NCBI RefSeq assembly: GCF_024359545.1
Contig: NZ_JAKQZG010000005.1
Span: 1-64,000 of the forward strand
DNA: 64,000 bases
Direction: 5' to 3'
Source: Jiella marina
GTDB taxonomy: Bacteria; Pseudomonadota; Alphaproteobacteria; Rhizobiales; Rhizobiaceae
Under the pieces are notes generated by a model. The model did not search any database. It saw nothing but the letters and a program-made list of their open reading frames with translations, and had not been told where the DNA came from. Positions 26,731-36,162 of this stretch are shown here, one piece after another; the stretch's first letter is position 1; each line of letters starts with the position of its first letter. A program made the position numbers and the translations under genes.

Positions 26731-28443
26731 TCACCTCAGCATGTAGCGCTGCGCCAATGGCAGCACTTTCGCCGGCTCGCAGGTGGCCAACTGCCCGTCG
26801 ACGGTGACGTCGAACGTGGCGGGATCGACCTCGATCGAAGGCAGCGCGTCATTGTGGAGCATGTCGGCCTTGGTTAGCGAGCGCGTGCCGCTGGCCGGCA
26901 GAAGCTGCTTGGTGAGGCCGAGAGACGCGGCAAGGCCGTCCTCGATCGCATAAGGGTGCACGAAGCAGGCCGACAGCGCCTTCTTCGCCTCGCCGAAGGC
27001 ACCCCATTGCGGCCGCAGCATCAGCGGTTCGCAGGTCATCAGCGAGGCCGCGCTGTCGCCCATGGCGCCCCAGGCGATGAAGCCGCCCTTGATCACCAGT
27101 TCGGGCTTCGAGCCGAAATAGGCCGGTCGCCAGACAACGATGTCGGCTAGCTTGCCGTCCTCCAGCGACCCGATATGGGCGTCGATGCCGAAGGTCTTTG
27201 CAGCGTTGATCGTGTATTTCGCCAGATAGCGCTTGATCCGCTCGTTGTCGCCGATCCTGGTCGTCTCCGTCGGCAGCCGGCCGCGCTGATCCTTCATCTT
27301 CGAGGCGAGCTGCCAGGTGCGTGTGATCACCTCGTTGATCCGGCCCATGCCCTGGCTGTCGGATCCGAGCATCGAGATCGCGCCGAGATCGTGGAGGATG
27401 TCTTCCGCCGCGATGGTCTGCGGACGAATCCGGCTTTCGGCAAACGCCACGTCCTCCGGGATCGCCGGATTGAGGTGGTGACAGATCATCGTCATGTCGA
27501 GATGTTCGTCGAAGGTGTTGATCGTGTATGGATTGGTCGGGTTCGTCGACGAGGGCAGGCAGTTGGCGATGCCGGCGACGCGGATGATGTCCGGTGCGTG
27601 TCCGCCGCCGGCACCCTCGGTGTGATACATGTGGATGGTGCGGCCGGAGATTGCCGCGAGCGTATCCTCGAGAAAGCCGGACTCGTTCAGCGTGTCGGTG
27701 TGGATCTGGACCTGGAAGTCGATGTCGTCGGCGACCGAAAGGCAGGTGTCGATCGCCGCCGGCATCGAACCCCAGTCCTCGTGGAGCTTGAGGCCCAGGC
27801 AGCCGGTGCGCATCTGCTCAATGAGGGAGGCCGGCTTATGGGAGTTGCCACGGCCGAGAAAGCCGAAATTGATCGGCCAGGATTCGGACGCCTGCAGCAT
27901 CTTGCCAGTGTTGAAAGGCCCGCCGGAATCGATTCCCACCGTGATGGGGCCAAGCGACCCGCCGAGCATGGTGGTGATGCCGCTCGAAATCGCGTGTTCG
28001 CAAAGCTGGGCGCTATCGAAATGGACGTGGACGTCGATGGCGCCGGCCGTGGCGATCAGCCCCTCGCAGTCGCGCACGGTCGTCGCGGCCGAAACCTGCA
28101 GACGCGGGTCGACGCCGTCCATGATCGCGGGGTTGCCGGCCTTGCCGATGCCAACGATGCGGCCGTCCTTGATGCCGAGATCGCCCTTGACGATGCCGAT
28201 GACCGGATCGATCACCAGAACGTTGACCAGGAGCATATCGAGCGCGCCCTCGGCGCTGGTCAGGCCCGCGACCATGCCGATGCCATCGCGCAGCGTCTTG
28301 CCACCGCCGTGCAGGCATTCGTCGCCATAGACCGCATGGTCCTTCTCGACGACGGCGATCAGTGAAGTGTCGCCGAGGCGCACGCCGTCGCCGGTCGTCG
28401 GGCCATACATGGCGGCATAATCGCGTCTGCTGATGGTGGTCAT
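26731..28443 (-). CDS. ureC: Urease alpha subunit
   Basis: A 570-residue catalytic subunit hydrolysing urea to ammonia and carbamate. The dinickel ligands are all present: H139 and H141 (DVHVHF), the lysine to be carbamylated K219 (GLKLHEDWG), H248 ([11 protein letters not shown]), H274 ([15 protein letters not shown]) and D362 ([10 protein letters not shown]). The flap Cys is C321 in MICHHLNP. Length equals the family norm. It starts 25 bp after ureAB and its stop touches ureG. No feature suggests inactivation. Confidence 0.97.
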   Translation of the reverse strand: MTTISRRDYAAMYGPTTGDGVRLGDTSLIAVVEKDHAVYGDECLHGGGKTLRDGIGMVAGLTSAEGALDMLLVNVLVIDPVIGIVKGDLGIKDGRIVGIGKAGNPAIMDGVDPRLQVSAATTVRDCEGLIATAGAIDVHVHFDSAQLCEHAISSGITTMLGGSLGPITVGIDSGGPFNTGKMLQASESWPINFGFLGRGNSHKPASLIEQMRTGCLGLKLHEDWGSMPAAIDTCLSVADDIDFQVQIHTDTLNESGFLEDTLAAISGRTIHMYHTEGAGGGHAPDIIRVAGIANCLPSSTNPTNPYTINTFDEHLDMTMICHHLNPAIPEDVAFAESRIRPQTIAAEDILHDLGAISMLGSDSQGMGRINEVITRTWQLASKMKDQRGRLPTETTRIGDNERIKRYLAKYTINAAKTFGIDAHIGSLEDGKLADIVVWRPAYFGSKPELVIKGGFIAWGAMGDSAASLMTCEPLMLRPQWGAFGEAKKALSACFVHPYAIEDGLAASLGLTKQLLPASGTRSLTKADMLHNDALPSIEVDPATFDVTVDGQLATCEPAKVLPLAQRYMLR

Positions 28444-28468
28444 GGCGTCGGGCCCTTGAAGAGAAATG

Positions 28469-29167
28469 TCATGCTCCGGAAAAGCCTTTGGCGCGGGCTT
28501 TTTGAATCGCGGCGTCGCGCTCGGCGTCGGTGGTCGTGCCGCCGTCGGTCAGGGCGTTCAGCCCGCCGACTTCCCTGGTGCCGCCCAGGGCGACGAGATT
28601 CACCGTCTTGCCCTGTCCGGGCTCGAACCGGACGGCGGTGCCCGCGGGTACGTCGAGACGCATGCCGAAGGCCTTCGCCCGATCGAAGTCGAGCGCCTTG
28701 TTGGCTTCGAAGAAATGGAAATGGCTGCCGATCTGAACCGGCCGGTCGCCGGTGTTCGTCACGTCGAGCTGTTCCTTGCGGCGGCCGGCATTGAGTTCGA
28801 TCTCGCCGTCGTCCGGGATGATCTCGCCGGGCATGGTCGGATCGGCCTCCTGTTGCCCCTCCGCCGGCCGGATCGGCTCGTGGACGGTGACGAGCTTGGT
28901 GCCGTCGGGAAAGGTCGCTTCGACCTGCAGAACGGGGAGCATCGCCGGCACGCCCGGCATCACGTCGTCCGAGGTCAGGATGGTCGCGCCGAAGGACATC
29001 ATCTCGGCGACGCTGCGGCCGTCGCGCGCGCCTTCCAGGATTTCGTCGCAGATCAGCGCCGTCGCTTCCGGCGCATTCAGCTTGACGCCGCGCGCCCGGC
29101 GCTTTCGGGCGAGCTCCGCCGCCGTGAAGATGGTCAGGCGTTCGTTTTCGGTCGGGGTCAGAAGCAT
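28469..29167 (-). CDS. ureAB: Urease gamma-beta fusion subunit
   Basis: A 232-residue fusion of the two small urease chains. Residues 1-100 are the gamma subunit ([54 protein letters not shown]). A short linker ([11 protein letters not shown]) leads to the beta subunit from MPGEII at 112, with [15 protein letters not shown] and [23 protein letters not shown]. Separate ureA and ureB genes are commoner in this group; fusion is known in Helicobacter UreA and in some alphaproteobacteria. No extra subunit genes are present, so this chain plus UreC would form the holoenzyme. Confidence 0.93.
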   Translation of the reverse strand: MLLTPTENERLTIFTAAELARKRRARGVKLNAPEATALICDEILEGARDGRSVAEMMSFGATILTSDDVMPGVPAMLPVLQVEATFPDGTKLVTVHEPIRPAEGQQEADPTMPGEIIPDDGEIELNAGRRKEQLDVTNTGDRPVQIGSHFHFFEANKALDFDRAKAFGMRLDVPAGTAVRFEPGQGKTVNLVALGGTREVGGLNALTDGGTTTDAERDAAIQKARAKGFSGA

Positions 29168-29183
29168 GGGCCGTCCTGCTCGA

Positions 29184-29873
29184 TCAATTAGAAAACAGGC
29201 GAAGGGCGAGACCCGCCTGGTTCATGGCGGCGATTTCGCCGAAAGGGTTGAAGCCGCAGATCTCCGCGTCCTCGGCGACCGGCTCGCCGGCATATGTGGC
29301 GACCAGCGAGAGGAGCGGCGGCATCATGGATTGGGCGGTAAGCGCGCCGACGAAGTTGAGGCGCACCGCCGCCGTCAGGCTGGACGAGACGAGCCCGTAT
29401 CCCGACATGGCGACGCACGCTTCCTCGGCGAGCCCGAGCCGCCGCCACAGGAGCGCATGAACCACCGGCAGCGTACCCGTCGCCGTGTCCCTGTCGATAC
29501 GCTGACGGTAGCTCGCGGCACCCGGCGTGCCGAAGCGCACATGGGTTGCCAGAAGCGCCTGGCCGTTGCGGCGCGATCCCTCGCGCAGCGTCTCGCAGAA
29601 GGTCGAAAGGTCGAGTTCCTCGTCGATCTCAGCCACGCGATCGAGGTCGTCGCCGGCCCGATAGGCATGGGCCAGCGCCACCCGATCGGAACTCGCCCAG
29701 CGATGGACGATCTGCTCGCGGACGAAGTTCGTGATCTCATCGGTCCCGGGCCGTTTGCCGGTGAGCGAGGCGAGGCCTTCGAGCCCTTGTGAGAAGGCGA
29801 AGGAGCCGCTCGGGAAGTTGCTGTCGGCGTGCTGGAGCGCCGTCAGGATCGTCGCGGCGTTGTCCTCGTTCAT
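29184..29873 (-). CDS. ureF: Urease accessory protein UreF
   Basis: A 229-residue all-helical protein that bridges UreD and Ure[29 protein letters not shown] at the N-terminus, the family hallmark, then TREG-like [13 protein letters not shown] and [21 protein letters not shown]. The ATG overlaps the ureE stop (ATGA). The order ureE-ureF-ureAB-ureC-ureG-ureD is unusual in placing the structural genes between ureF and ureG. Confidence 0.9.
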   Translation of the reverse strand: MNEDNAATILTALQHADSNFPSGSFAFSQGLEGLASLTGKRPGTDEITNFVREQIVHRWASSDRVALAHAYRAGDDLDRVAEIDEELDLSTFCETLREGSRRNGQALLATHVRFGTPGAASYRQRIDRDTATGTLPVVHALLWRRLGLAEEACVAMSGYGLVSSSLTAAVRLNFVGALTAQSMMPPLLSLVATYAGEPVAEDAEICGFNPFGEIAAMNQAGLALRLFSN

Positions 29874-30355
29874 GCGCTCGACGTCTCCTCGGCGACGACG
29901 ATCACCGCCCCGCTTTCGATGAGGTCGGGAATGCGGTCGAGATATCCCTGCTCAGGGCCTTCCATCGCGACTTCAAGATCCTTGCCCCTGAAGCGCACGC
30001 GCCAATGCAGATTGCCGGCGGCATAGCCCAGCGCCAGCGCGTCTTCGGCCGAAGTCGGGCGCAACCGCAGCCAACGCTCGAGATTGACCTTGAGGACGAT
30101 CGCGTGGGCCTCGTCTGCAAACAGCACCGCCCCGTCGAACAGGGGCTCGTCGCGGGCGAGCGCGATCATGCAGTCCGCGCCGCTCTCAGAGGTAACCCTC
30201 AGACGCCGGCGTGAGAGGTCTCTGGTGTCGAGCCGCACCAGATCGATGCCCCCGTGGTGCTCCATGTGGTGGAGTCGATCATGCCATTGAGGATCGAGGC
30301 GCGAGCCGAGGATGCCCGTGATCGTGTGGTCGGGTGAGGAAGACGTGGCGCCCAT
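29870..30355 (-). CDS. ureE: Urease nickel metallochaperone UreE
   Basis: A 161-residue nickel chaperone that feeds UreG. An N-terminal domain (LDTRDLSRRRLRVTSESGADCMIALARDEPLFDG) is followed by the metal-binding domain with AAGNLHWRVRFRGKDLEVAMEG, holding the conserved GN-H segment. There is no His-rich tail at the C-terminus (it ends ETSSA), though a HDRLHHMEHHGG cluster lies near the N-terminus. The ATG at 30355 has GGAG five bases upstream; the TTG at 30364 is an alternative. It is the first gene of the urease operon. Confidence 0.88.
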   Translation of the reverse strand: MGATSSSPDHTITGILGSRLDPQWHDRLHHMEHHGGIDLVRLDTRDLSRRRLRVTSESGADCMIALARDEPLFDGAVLFADEAHAIVLKVNLERWLRLRPTSAEDALALGYAAGNLHWRVRFRGKDLEVAMEGPEQGYLDRIPDLIESGAVIVVAEETSSA

Positions 30356-30360
30356 TGGCT

Positions 30361-30414
30361 CCAATTCGTATGTCTCAATTGGTTATTATTTGCGCAGAAA
30401 CTGGAACGGGTCAA
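30361..30414 (-). promoter_or_regulatory. Sigma-70-like promoter with an inverted repeat at the ureE start
   Basis: On the minus strand TTGACC (30414-30409) and AATAAT (30390-30385) are spaced by 18 bp. Just downstream CCAATT (30361-30366) and AATTGG (30377-30382) form a 6-bp inverted repeat with a 10-bp spacer, and its start-proximal arm runs into the ureE Shine-Dalgarno. This could be an operator or an RNA hairpin that hides the ribosome site. Confidence 0.5.
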
Positions 30415-30456
30415 TAAAGCTGCAATGCGATCGGCGTGACCCGCGTCTGACTGACG

Positions 30457-30488
30457 GCGCCGGGAAAGCGACAGGCCGTCCCCGGCGC
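30457..30488 (-). terminator. Hairpin after amiE
   Basis: GCGCCGGG and CCCGGCGC form an 8-bp GC stem with a 16-nt loop, seven bases past the amiE stop and upstream of the urease promoter. No T-run follows. It is a candidate terminator separating the two operons. Confidence 0.45.
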
Positions 30489-30494
30489 TCTCGT

Positions 30495-31538
30495 TCAGCG
30501 GTGGCCGGCGGGGGCGAGCTCGGTCGGAATGCCCTCGATCTCGCAGTCCTCCACGCCTGGCGCCGAGCGCGTCATGGCCTCGACCATGTCTCGGGTGGCC
30601 TCAGGGTCGTTCACCCAGTTCTTGTAGAATTCGAAGGGCAGGGCGCAGGCGCCGCGGGCGTCATCGCCCGAATTGACCATGCCCGTGTAACCGCGGTGGA
30701 GCAGCTTGTAGAGATGGTTCTGCGCTTGGCCTTTCGCCCTTGCCTCGCGGATCAGCGGCACGGAAAGCTGGGCGAACTGAATCCCCATCTCTTCGGTGCC
30801 GCATTCGCCGAGCGTGCGCCCGTCGAAGCCGATGATCGAGGAATGGCCGAAATAGGTGTAGACGCCGTCGAAGCCCGTAGCGTTGGCGACCGCCACATAG
30901 CAGTTGTTCGCCCAGGCCATGGATTTCGACATGGTGATCTGCTGTTCCTTGGCCGGGTACATGTAGCCTTGGCAACGCACGATCAGTTCGGCTCCGCGCA
31001 TCGCGCAGTCCCGCCAGATCTCCGGATAGTTTCCGTCATCACAGATGATCAGGCTGATCTTGAGGCCTTTCGGTCCCTCCGAGACATACGTGCAGTCACC
31101 CGGATACCAGCCTTCGATCGGCACCCAGGGAATGATCTTGCGGTATTTCTGGACGATCTCGCCCTTGTCGTTCATCAGGATGAGGGTGTTGTAGGGCGCC
31201 TTGTTCGGGTGCTCCTCGTGACGTTCGCCGGTCAGCGAGAAGATGCCCCAAGTCTTGGCCGTGCGGCAGGCCTCCGCGAAGATCTCGGTCTCCTCGCCAG
31301 GGATCTGCGACGCCGTCTCGTACATTTCCTTCGGATCGTACATGATCCCGTGGGTCGAGTATTCCGGGAAGACCACGAGGTCCATGCCCGGAAGCCCCTG
31401 CTTCATGCCGACAACCATGTCGGCGATCTTCCTGGCGTTGTCGAGGACCTCGGCCTTGGTATGGAGCCGCGGCATCTTGTAGTTCACGACCGCGACGCCG
31501 ACGGTGTCGGCACTCGATGCGATGTCTCCGTGATACAT
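30495..31538 (-). CDS. amiE: Aliphatic amidase
   Basis: A 347-residue nitrilase-superfamily amidase that converts short aliphatic amides (acetamide, formamide, propionamide) to the acid and ammonia. It follows the Pseudomonas AmiE sequence almost residue for residue: [20 protein letters not shown] at the N-terminus, catalytic E59 (VFPEY), K134 (KYRKIIPW) and C166 (LIICDDGN). The ATG at 31538 has AAGGAGAG upstream; the frame extends 63 codons further but without family similarity. It sits downstream of gmaS on the same strand and close to a DMF and urea utilisation block, which fits ammonia release from amides. Formamidase AmiF is the nearest alternative; the opening motif favours AmiE. Confidence 0.93.
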   Translation of the reverse strand: MYHGDIASSADTVGVAVVNYKMPRLHTKAEVLDNARKIADMVVGMKQGLPGMDLVVFPEYSTHGIMYDPKEMYETASQIPGEETEIFAEACRTAKTWGIFSLTGERHEEHPNKAPYNTLILMNDKGEIVQKYRKIIPWVPIEGWYPGDCTYVSEGPKGLKISLIICDDGNYPEIWRDCAMRGAELIVRCQGYMYPAKEQQITMSKSMAWANNCYVAVANATGFDGVYTYFGHSSIIGFDGRTLGECGTEEMGIQFAQLSVPLIREARAKGQAQNHLYKLLHRGYTGMVNSGDDARGACALPFEFYKNWVNDPEATRDMVEAMTRSAPGVEDCEIEGIPTELAPAGHR

Positions 31539-31666
31539 GGCACTCTCCTTAAGGATGGGTTGAAGACGTCTTGCCGGCGAAATGAGCCCGTTTGGGAGTG
31601 TTCTCTGCGGGATCCTTCGCCGAAGGCCGGATTGCGCCGTCTGCGACGCGCCCCGGGGTTGGCGGC

Positions 31667-32974
31667 TCAGATATCCAGGGTCGCCTCGCGCTCCCATTGC
31701 GTGAAGTGACCGCAATAGCTGTCCCATTCGTTGCGCTTGAGCTTCAAATAGGCTGTCGACAGGTCCGTCCCGAGCATGCCGGTCAGGTCCTCGTCGCGTT
31801 CGAATTCACGCAGCGCGTCGAGGAGGTTGAGCGGCAGCTTCGGCGCGTCGGTCACGGTGTGACCCTCGGCATACATGTCGATATCGCTGTGCGGCCCCGG
31901 ATCGGCCTTGGTGCGGATGCCGTCGAGTCCCGCTGCGATCACCACGGCCTGCAGGAGATACGGATTGGCGGCACCGTCCGGCAGCCTCAGCTCGAAGCGG
32001 CCGGGCCCCGGCACGCGCACCATGTGGGTGCGGTTGTTGCCGGTCCACGTCACGCAGTTGGGCGCCCAGGTCGCGCCCGAAGTCGTGCGGGGGGCGTTGA
32101 TGCGCTTGTAGGAATTCACCGTCGGATTGGTGACCGCTGCAAGCGCCGAGGCGTGCTTCATGATACCGCCGAGAAACGACTTTCCGTCGGCCGACAGGCC
32201 GAATTCCGCGCCTTCGTCGGCAAAGGCATTGGTGGTGCCTTCGCTGTTCCAGACCGAAATATGGCAGTGACAGCCATTGCCGGTCAGGCCCTTGAAGGGT
32301 TTGGGCATGAAGGTCGCGCGCAGGCCGTGCTTTTCGGCGATCGACTTGACCATGAATTTGAAGAAGGAATGCTTGTCGGCCGTGGCAAGCGCATCGTCGA
32401 ACTCCCAGTTCATCTCGAACTGGCCGTTCGCGTCTTCATGGTCGTTCTGGTAGGGGTTCCAGCCCAGCGCCAGCATGTTGTCGCAGATCTCGGCCACGAC
32501 GTCGTACCGGCGCATCACCGCCTGCTGATCGTAACAAGGCTTCTCGGCCGTGTCGTATTCGTCAGAAATCGCCTTGCCGTCGGGGACGATCAGGAAGAAT
32601 TCGGCTTCAACGCCCGTTTTCACGCGCAGGCCTAGGGTTGCCGCTTCCTTGACGAGCTTCTTCAAGACGATGCGCGGGGCCTGCTCCACGGGCTTGCCGT
32701 CCATGAACAGATCGGCGGGGACCCAGGCGACCTCCGGTTTCCAAGGGAGCTGAATCACCGAATCCGCATCCGGCATTGCGAAGAGATCGGGATGGGCCGG
32801 TGTGAGGTCGAGCCACGTCGCGAACCCGGCAAAGCCAGCGCCCCCTTCCTGCATCTCTGCGATCGCCTGGGAGGGAACGAGCTTCGCACGCTGGCCACCG
32901 AACAGGTCGGTGTAGCTGATCATGAAATACTTGATGCCGTTCTCGGAGGCATAGGCCGACAGATCGGTGGTCAT
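31667..32974 (-). CDS. gmaS: Gamma-glutamylmethylamide synthetase / type III glutamine synthetase-like
   Basis: A 435-residue glutamine-synthetase-fold ligase. GlnA landmarks are present: DVEAEFF-like [40 protein letters not shown], the nucleotide/Glu-binding [20 protein letters not shown] and [17 protein letters not shown]. At about 435 residues it belongs to the GlnT/GmaS class rather than GlnA. Placement directly after mgsABC is the arrangement of the N-methylglutamate pathway, where GmaS joins methylamine to glutamate using ATP. GlnT-type glutamine synthetases sit beside glx genes in rhizobia, so substrate preference (methylamine or ammonia) is not settled by sequence. The start at 32974 ([13 protein letters not shown]) has AGGGGA upstream. 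Confidence 0.82.
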   Translation of the reverse strand: MTTDLSAYASENGIKYFMISYTDLFGGQRAKLVPSQAIAEMQEGGAGFAGFATWLDLTPAHPDLFAMPDADSVIQLPWKPEVAWVPADLFMDGKPVEQAPRIVLKKLVKEAATLGLRVKTGVEAEFFLIVPDGKAISDEYDTAEKPCYDQQAVMRRYDVVAEICDNMLALGWNPYQNDHEDANGQFEMNWEFDDALATADKHSFFKFMVKSIAEKHGLRATFMPKPFKGLTGNGCHCHISVWNSEGTTNAFADEGAEFGLSADGKSFLGGIMKHASALAAVTNPTVNSYKRINAPRTTSGATWAPNCVTWTGNNRTHMVRVPGPGRFELRLPDGAANPYLLQAVVIAAGLDGIRTKADPGPHSDIDMYAEGHTVTDAPKLPLNLLDALREFERDEDLTGMLGTDLSTAYLKLKRNEWDSYCGHFTQWEREATLDI

Positions 32975-33057
32975 GGTTTCCCCTGCAATTCCTTCCGTTT
33001 GGGGGTCACCTCCCTCGATTTTCTTCACGTCGGGGTCTTTTGAGCCCCGTTTCGTCT

Positions 33058-34386
33058 TCAGAATGCTGTCTGTCCTGGAATCCAGGCTGTTCCGGCCAGC
33101 GGAACTCGCGCCATCGCCGCTGCCTCGATCGTCAACGCGCAGATGTCTTCCGGCTCAAGATTGTGCAGGTGATTGTGGCCGCAGGCGCGGGCGATGGTCT
33201 GCGCCTCGAGCGTCATGACTTTCAGGTAGTTTGCCAGGCGGCGGCCTGCCCGGACCGGGTCGAGCCGAGCGGCAAGTTCGGGATCCTGTGTGGTGATACC
33301 CGCCGGATCCATGCCTTCGTGCCAGTCGTCATAGGCGCCGGCGGTGGTTCCAAGTTTGTTGTACTCGGCTTCCCACTGCGGATCGTTGTCGCCGATCGCC
33401 ACCAGTGCCGCCGTCCCGATCGCCACCGCATCCGCGCCGAGCGCCAGAGCCTTGGCGACGTCGGCGCCGGTGCGAATGCCGCCCGAGACGATGAGCTGCA
33501 CCTTGCGATGCATGCCAAGGTCCTGGAGGGCCTGCACTGCCGGGCGGATGCAGGCGAGGATCGGCTGGCCGACATGTTCGATGAAGACGTCCTGCGTCGC
33601 GGCGGTGCCGCCCTGCATCCCATCCAGGACCACGACATCGGCACCGGCCTTCACGGCAAGAGCGGTATCGTAATAGGGGCGTGCCCCGCCGACCTTGATA
33701 TAGATCGGCTTTTCCCAGTCGGTGATTTCGCGCAGTTCGAGGATCTTGATCTCGAGGTCGTCGGGGCCTGTCCAGTCGGGATGACGGCAGGCTGAACGCT
33801 GGTCGATGCCCTTGGGCAGAGTGCGCATTTCGGCGACCCTGTCGGAGATCTTCTGACCGAGCAGCATCCCGCCGCCGCCAGGTTTTGCGCCCTGACCGAT
33901 GACGATCTCGATTGCGTCGGCTCGGCGAAGATCCCGGGGGTTCATCCCGTAACGCGATGGCAGATACTGGTAGACCAGAGTGTCGGAATGCCCGCGTTCC
34001 TCGTCGGTCATGCCGCCGTCGCCGGTGGTGGTCGAGGTGCCGGCCAGCGTCGCGCCGCGACCGAGCGCTTCCTTGGCATTGCCGGACAGCGCGCCGAAGC
34101 TCATGCCGGCGATGGTGACCGGGATCTTCAACTGGATCGGTTTTCTGGCGAAACGGGTGCCCAGGGTCACGCTGGTGTCGCAGCGTTCGCGATAGCCTTC
34201 GAGAGGGTATCGCGACATCGAAGCCCCGAGAAACAACAGGTCGTCGAAATGCGGCACCTTGCGCTTGGTGCCCCCGCCGCGGATGTCGTAGATCCCGGTT
34301 TCGGCGGCGCGGCGAATTTCCGCCAGGGACGCATCGTCGAAGGTTGCGGACTTTCTGGGTGGCGTCGGCGGATTGCGGTAACTCAT
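33058..34386 (-). CDS. mgsC: N-methylglutamate synthase large subunit (GltB FMN domain), MgsC/GlxD
   Basis: A 442-residue flavoprotein equal to the central FMN domain of glutamate synthase: MSFGALSGNAKEALGRGATLAGTSTTTGDGGM, GQGAKPGGGGMLLGQKI, KVGGARPYYDTALAVKAGADVVVLDGMQGGTAATQ and IVSGGIRTGADVAKALALGADAVAIGT. In the N-methylglutamate pathway MgsA, B and C split the glutamate-synthase large subunit into three chains and turn methylamine plus glutamate, or gamma-glutamylmethylamide, into N-methylglutamate. The rhizobial GlxD name refers to the same architecture. The ATG at 34386 (MSYRNPPTPP) is chosen because the extra frame upstream overlaps mgsB. Confidence 0.85.
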   Translation of the reverse strand: MSYRNPPTPPRKSATFDDASLAEIRRAAETGIYDIRGGGTKRKVPHFDDLLFLGASMSRYPLEGYRERCDTSVTLGTRFARKPIQLKIPVTIAGMSFGALSGNAKEALGRGATLAGTSTTTGDGGMTDEERGHSDTLVYQYLPSRYGMNPRDLRRADAIEIVIGQGAKPGGGGMLLGQKISDRVAEMRTLPKGIDQRSACRHPDWTGPDDLEIKILELREITDWEKPIYIKVGGARPYYDTALAVKAGADVVVLDGMQGGTAATQDVFIEHVGQPILACIRPAVQALQDLGMHRKVQLIVSGGIRTGADVAKALALGADAVAIGTAALVAIGDNDPQWEAEYNKLGTTAGAYDDWHEGMDPAGITTQDPELAARLDPVRAGRRLANYLKVMTLEAQTIARACGHNHLHNLEPEDICALTIEAAAMARVPLAGTAWIPGQTAF

Positions 34387-34402
34387 TGAACCGGAGAGCC
34401 CT

Positions 34403-35089
34403 TTAATAGGCGTCGACGTTGTCGATCGAGAAATTGTACAGCTTGCGGGCCGAGCCGTAGCGCCGAAACTCGCTCGGGCGAGCATCGGTCATGCCGGCAC
34501 GCTCCAGAAGGCTCTCCAGAAGAGCGACGTGCTCGGGGCGCATCTCCTTTTCCTCGCAGTCGGCCCCGAGGCTCTTGACCTGGCCGCGGACGAAGAGCTT
34601 CGCCTCGTAGATCGAGTCGCCCAGTGCTTCACCGGCGTCGCCGAGCACGACGAGGTTGCCGGATTGGGCCATGAATGCCGACATGTGTCCGACATTGCCG
34701 GCGACCACGATGTCGATGCCCTTCATGGAGATGCCGCAGCGCGAGGAGGCGTTCCCCTTGATCACGAGCAGCCCGCCGCGGCCTGTCGCGCCGGCATATT
34801 GCGACGCATCCCCTTCCACGATGACGGTGCCGGACATCATGTTTTCGGCGACGCCGGGGCCGGCGGAGCCGCGCACGGTGATCGCGGCCTGCGCGTTCAT
34901 GCCGCCGCAATAATAGCCCACCGACCCGTGGACGTTCACGGTCAGCGGTGCGTCGCAGCCGACCGCGACGGCATGGCTGCCGCGCGGGTTGCGAATGTCG
35001 AAGGCGAGATCGTTGGTCCCGGGTTCGATCGCATGAAGAGCCTGGTTGAGGTCGCGAAGCGGGGCGGAGGCAAGATCGAATTCTGGCAT
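34403..35089 (-). CDS. mgsB: N-methylglutamate synthase GXGXG subunit, MgsB/GlxC
   Basis: A 228-residue right-handed beta-helix protein corresponding to the C-terminal GXGXG domain of glutamate synthase: VNVHGSVGYYCGGMNAQAAITVRGSAGPGVAENM, GDASQYAGATGRGGLLVIKGNASSRCGISMKG, and GHMSAFMAQSGNLVVLGDAGEALGDS. It scaffolds the glutaminase and synthase sites. The ATG at 35089 (MPEFDLASAPLRDLNQ) matches homologues; a GTG at 35110 would overlap the mgsA stop. It lies between mgsA and mgsC in one transcript. Confidence 0.85.
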   Translation of the reverse strand: MPEFDLASAPLRDLNQALHAIEPGTNDLAFDIRNPRGSHAVAVGCDAPLTVNVHGSVGYYCGGMNAQAAITVRGSAGPGVAENMMSGTVIVEGDASQYAGATGRGGLLVIKGNASSRCGISMKGIDIVVAGNVGHMSAFMAQSGNLVVLGDAGEALGDSIYEAKLFVRGQVKSLGADCEEKEMRPEHVALLESLLERAGMTDARPSEFRRYGSARKLYNFSIDNVDAY

Positions 35090-35106
35090 GGTTCTGCTCT
35101 CGACGC

Positions 35107-36030
35107 TCACGCGGCCATGGCTTTGCCGGCGGTCGCCGAACGGTCCCAGAAATAGACGGAGGCGGGTTCGGGCTCCCAGACCCGGGCATTGTCGATATCG
35201 GGCAGTCCGACGAGTGCCCGATATTCCGAGCCGAACGCCACATACTGGCTGGTCTCCGCCATGACCGCCGGTTTGCAGGCGATGGGATCGCGCAGAACGC
35301 CGAAGCCGTTGCGCGTGCCGACCACGAAGGTGAAGAAACCGTCGAGGTCGTCGAGAGCAGCTGTCAGCGCTTCGCCCAGATCACGCCCCTCGGCCATGGA
35401 GCGCGTCAGATAGGCTGCGGCGACCTCGGAATCGTTCTCCGTCTCGAACCGCATGCCCGCCTGTTTCAGGACCCGACGCAGATTGTTGTGATTCGACAGG
35501 GAGCCATTGTGGACAAGGCATTGGTCGGCGCCGGTGGAGAACGGGTGCGCTCCGAGCGTGGTCACGGCCGATTCCGTCGCCATGCGGGTATGGCCGATGC
35601 CGTGGGTACCCGCCATCCGCTTGATGTCGAAGCGTTCGACGACCTCTCGCGGCAGACCGACTTCCTTGTAGATTTCGATCGTTTCTCCCGCCGCGAGAAC
35701 CCGCACCGTATCAAGGCCGAGAGCTGCTTCGCGCACGGCTTCGACACGATCGCTCGCGACGGAGAGGACCGCGTGGGTATCCTTGACCGTAACATGGAGA
35801 TCGCCGCTTGCGACCTCTCCGAATCGGTCTTCGAGGGCAGCGAAATCACGTTCCGGCATTGCCGATTGAAGCGTCAGCTTCGCTCGTCCCTGCACCGGCT
35901 GGGTGTAAAGGGCGATGCCGGCCGAGTCGGGCCCGCGATCGGTCATCGAAACCAGCATTTCCGAGAGAAGGGCACCGAGGTTCGGCTCGAGTGCGGGATC
36001 CTTCAAAAACAACCCGACGATACCGCACAT
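35107..36030 (-). CDS. mgsA: N-methylglutamate synthase glutamine-amidotransferase subunit, MgsA/GlxB
   Basis: A 307-residue class-II glutamine amidotransferase. The N-terminal nucleophile is Cys2 (MCGIVGLFLKD), exposed after Met removal. MAGTHGIGHTRMATESAVTTLGAHPFS and QCLVHNGSLSNHNNLRR hold the oxyanion and substrate-binding residues, and ETENDSEVAAAYL is the usual later loop. It hydrolyses the amide of gamma-glutamylmethylamide (or glutamine) and passes the amine on. It is the first gene of the mgsA-B-C-gmaS-amiE run; GGAAGAGGA precedes the ATG. Confidence 0.85.
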   Translation of the reverse strand: MCGIVGLFLKDPALEPNLGALLSEMLVSMTDRGPDSAGIALYTQPVQGRAKLTLQSAMPERDFAALEDRFGEVASGDLHVTVKDTHAVLSVASDRVEAVREAALGLDTVRVLAAGETIEIYKEVGLPREVVERFDIKRMAGTHGIGHTRMATESAVTTLGAHPFSTGADQCLVHNGSLSNHNNLRRVLKQAGMRFETENDSEVAAAYLTRSMAEGRDLGEALTAALDDLDGFFTFVVGTRNGFGVLRDPIACKPAVMAETSQYVAFGSEYRALVGLPDIDNARVWEPEPASVYFWDRSATAGKAMAA

Positions 36031-36162
36031 GGGCTCAATCCTCTTCCACCGCTGACGACAAAGCTATGGCACAAGACTTTGCGTCTCTCAACTGCCAAGA
36101 ATAATTTTTTCTCAGGAGGCGACATTTCGCCCGCGCCTCGGTCGCCTTGCGTCGAGCCGGGA

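Noticed and set aside
27175-28365. Antisense open frame over ureC
   Set aside because: ureC has all nickel ligands and normal length; the antisense product has no recognisable fold.
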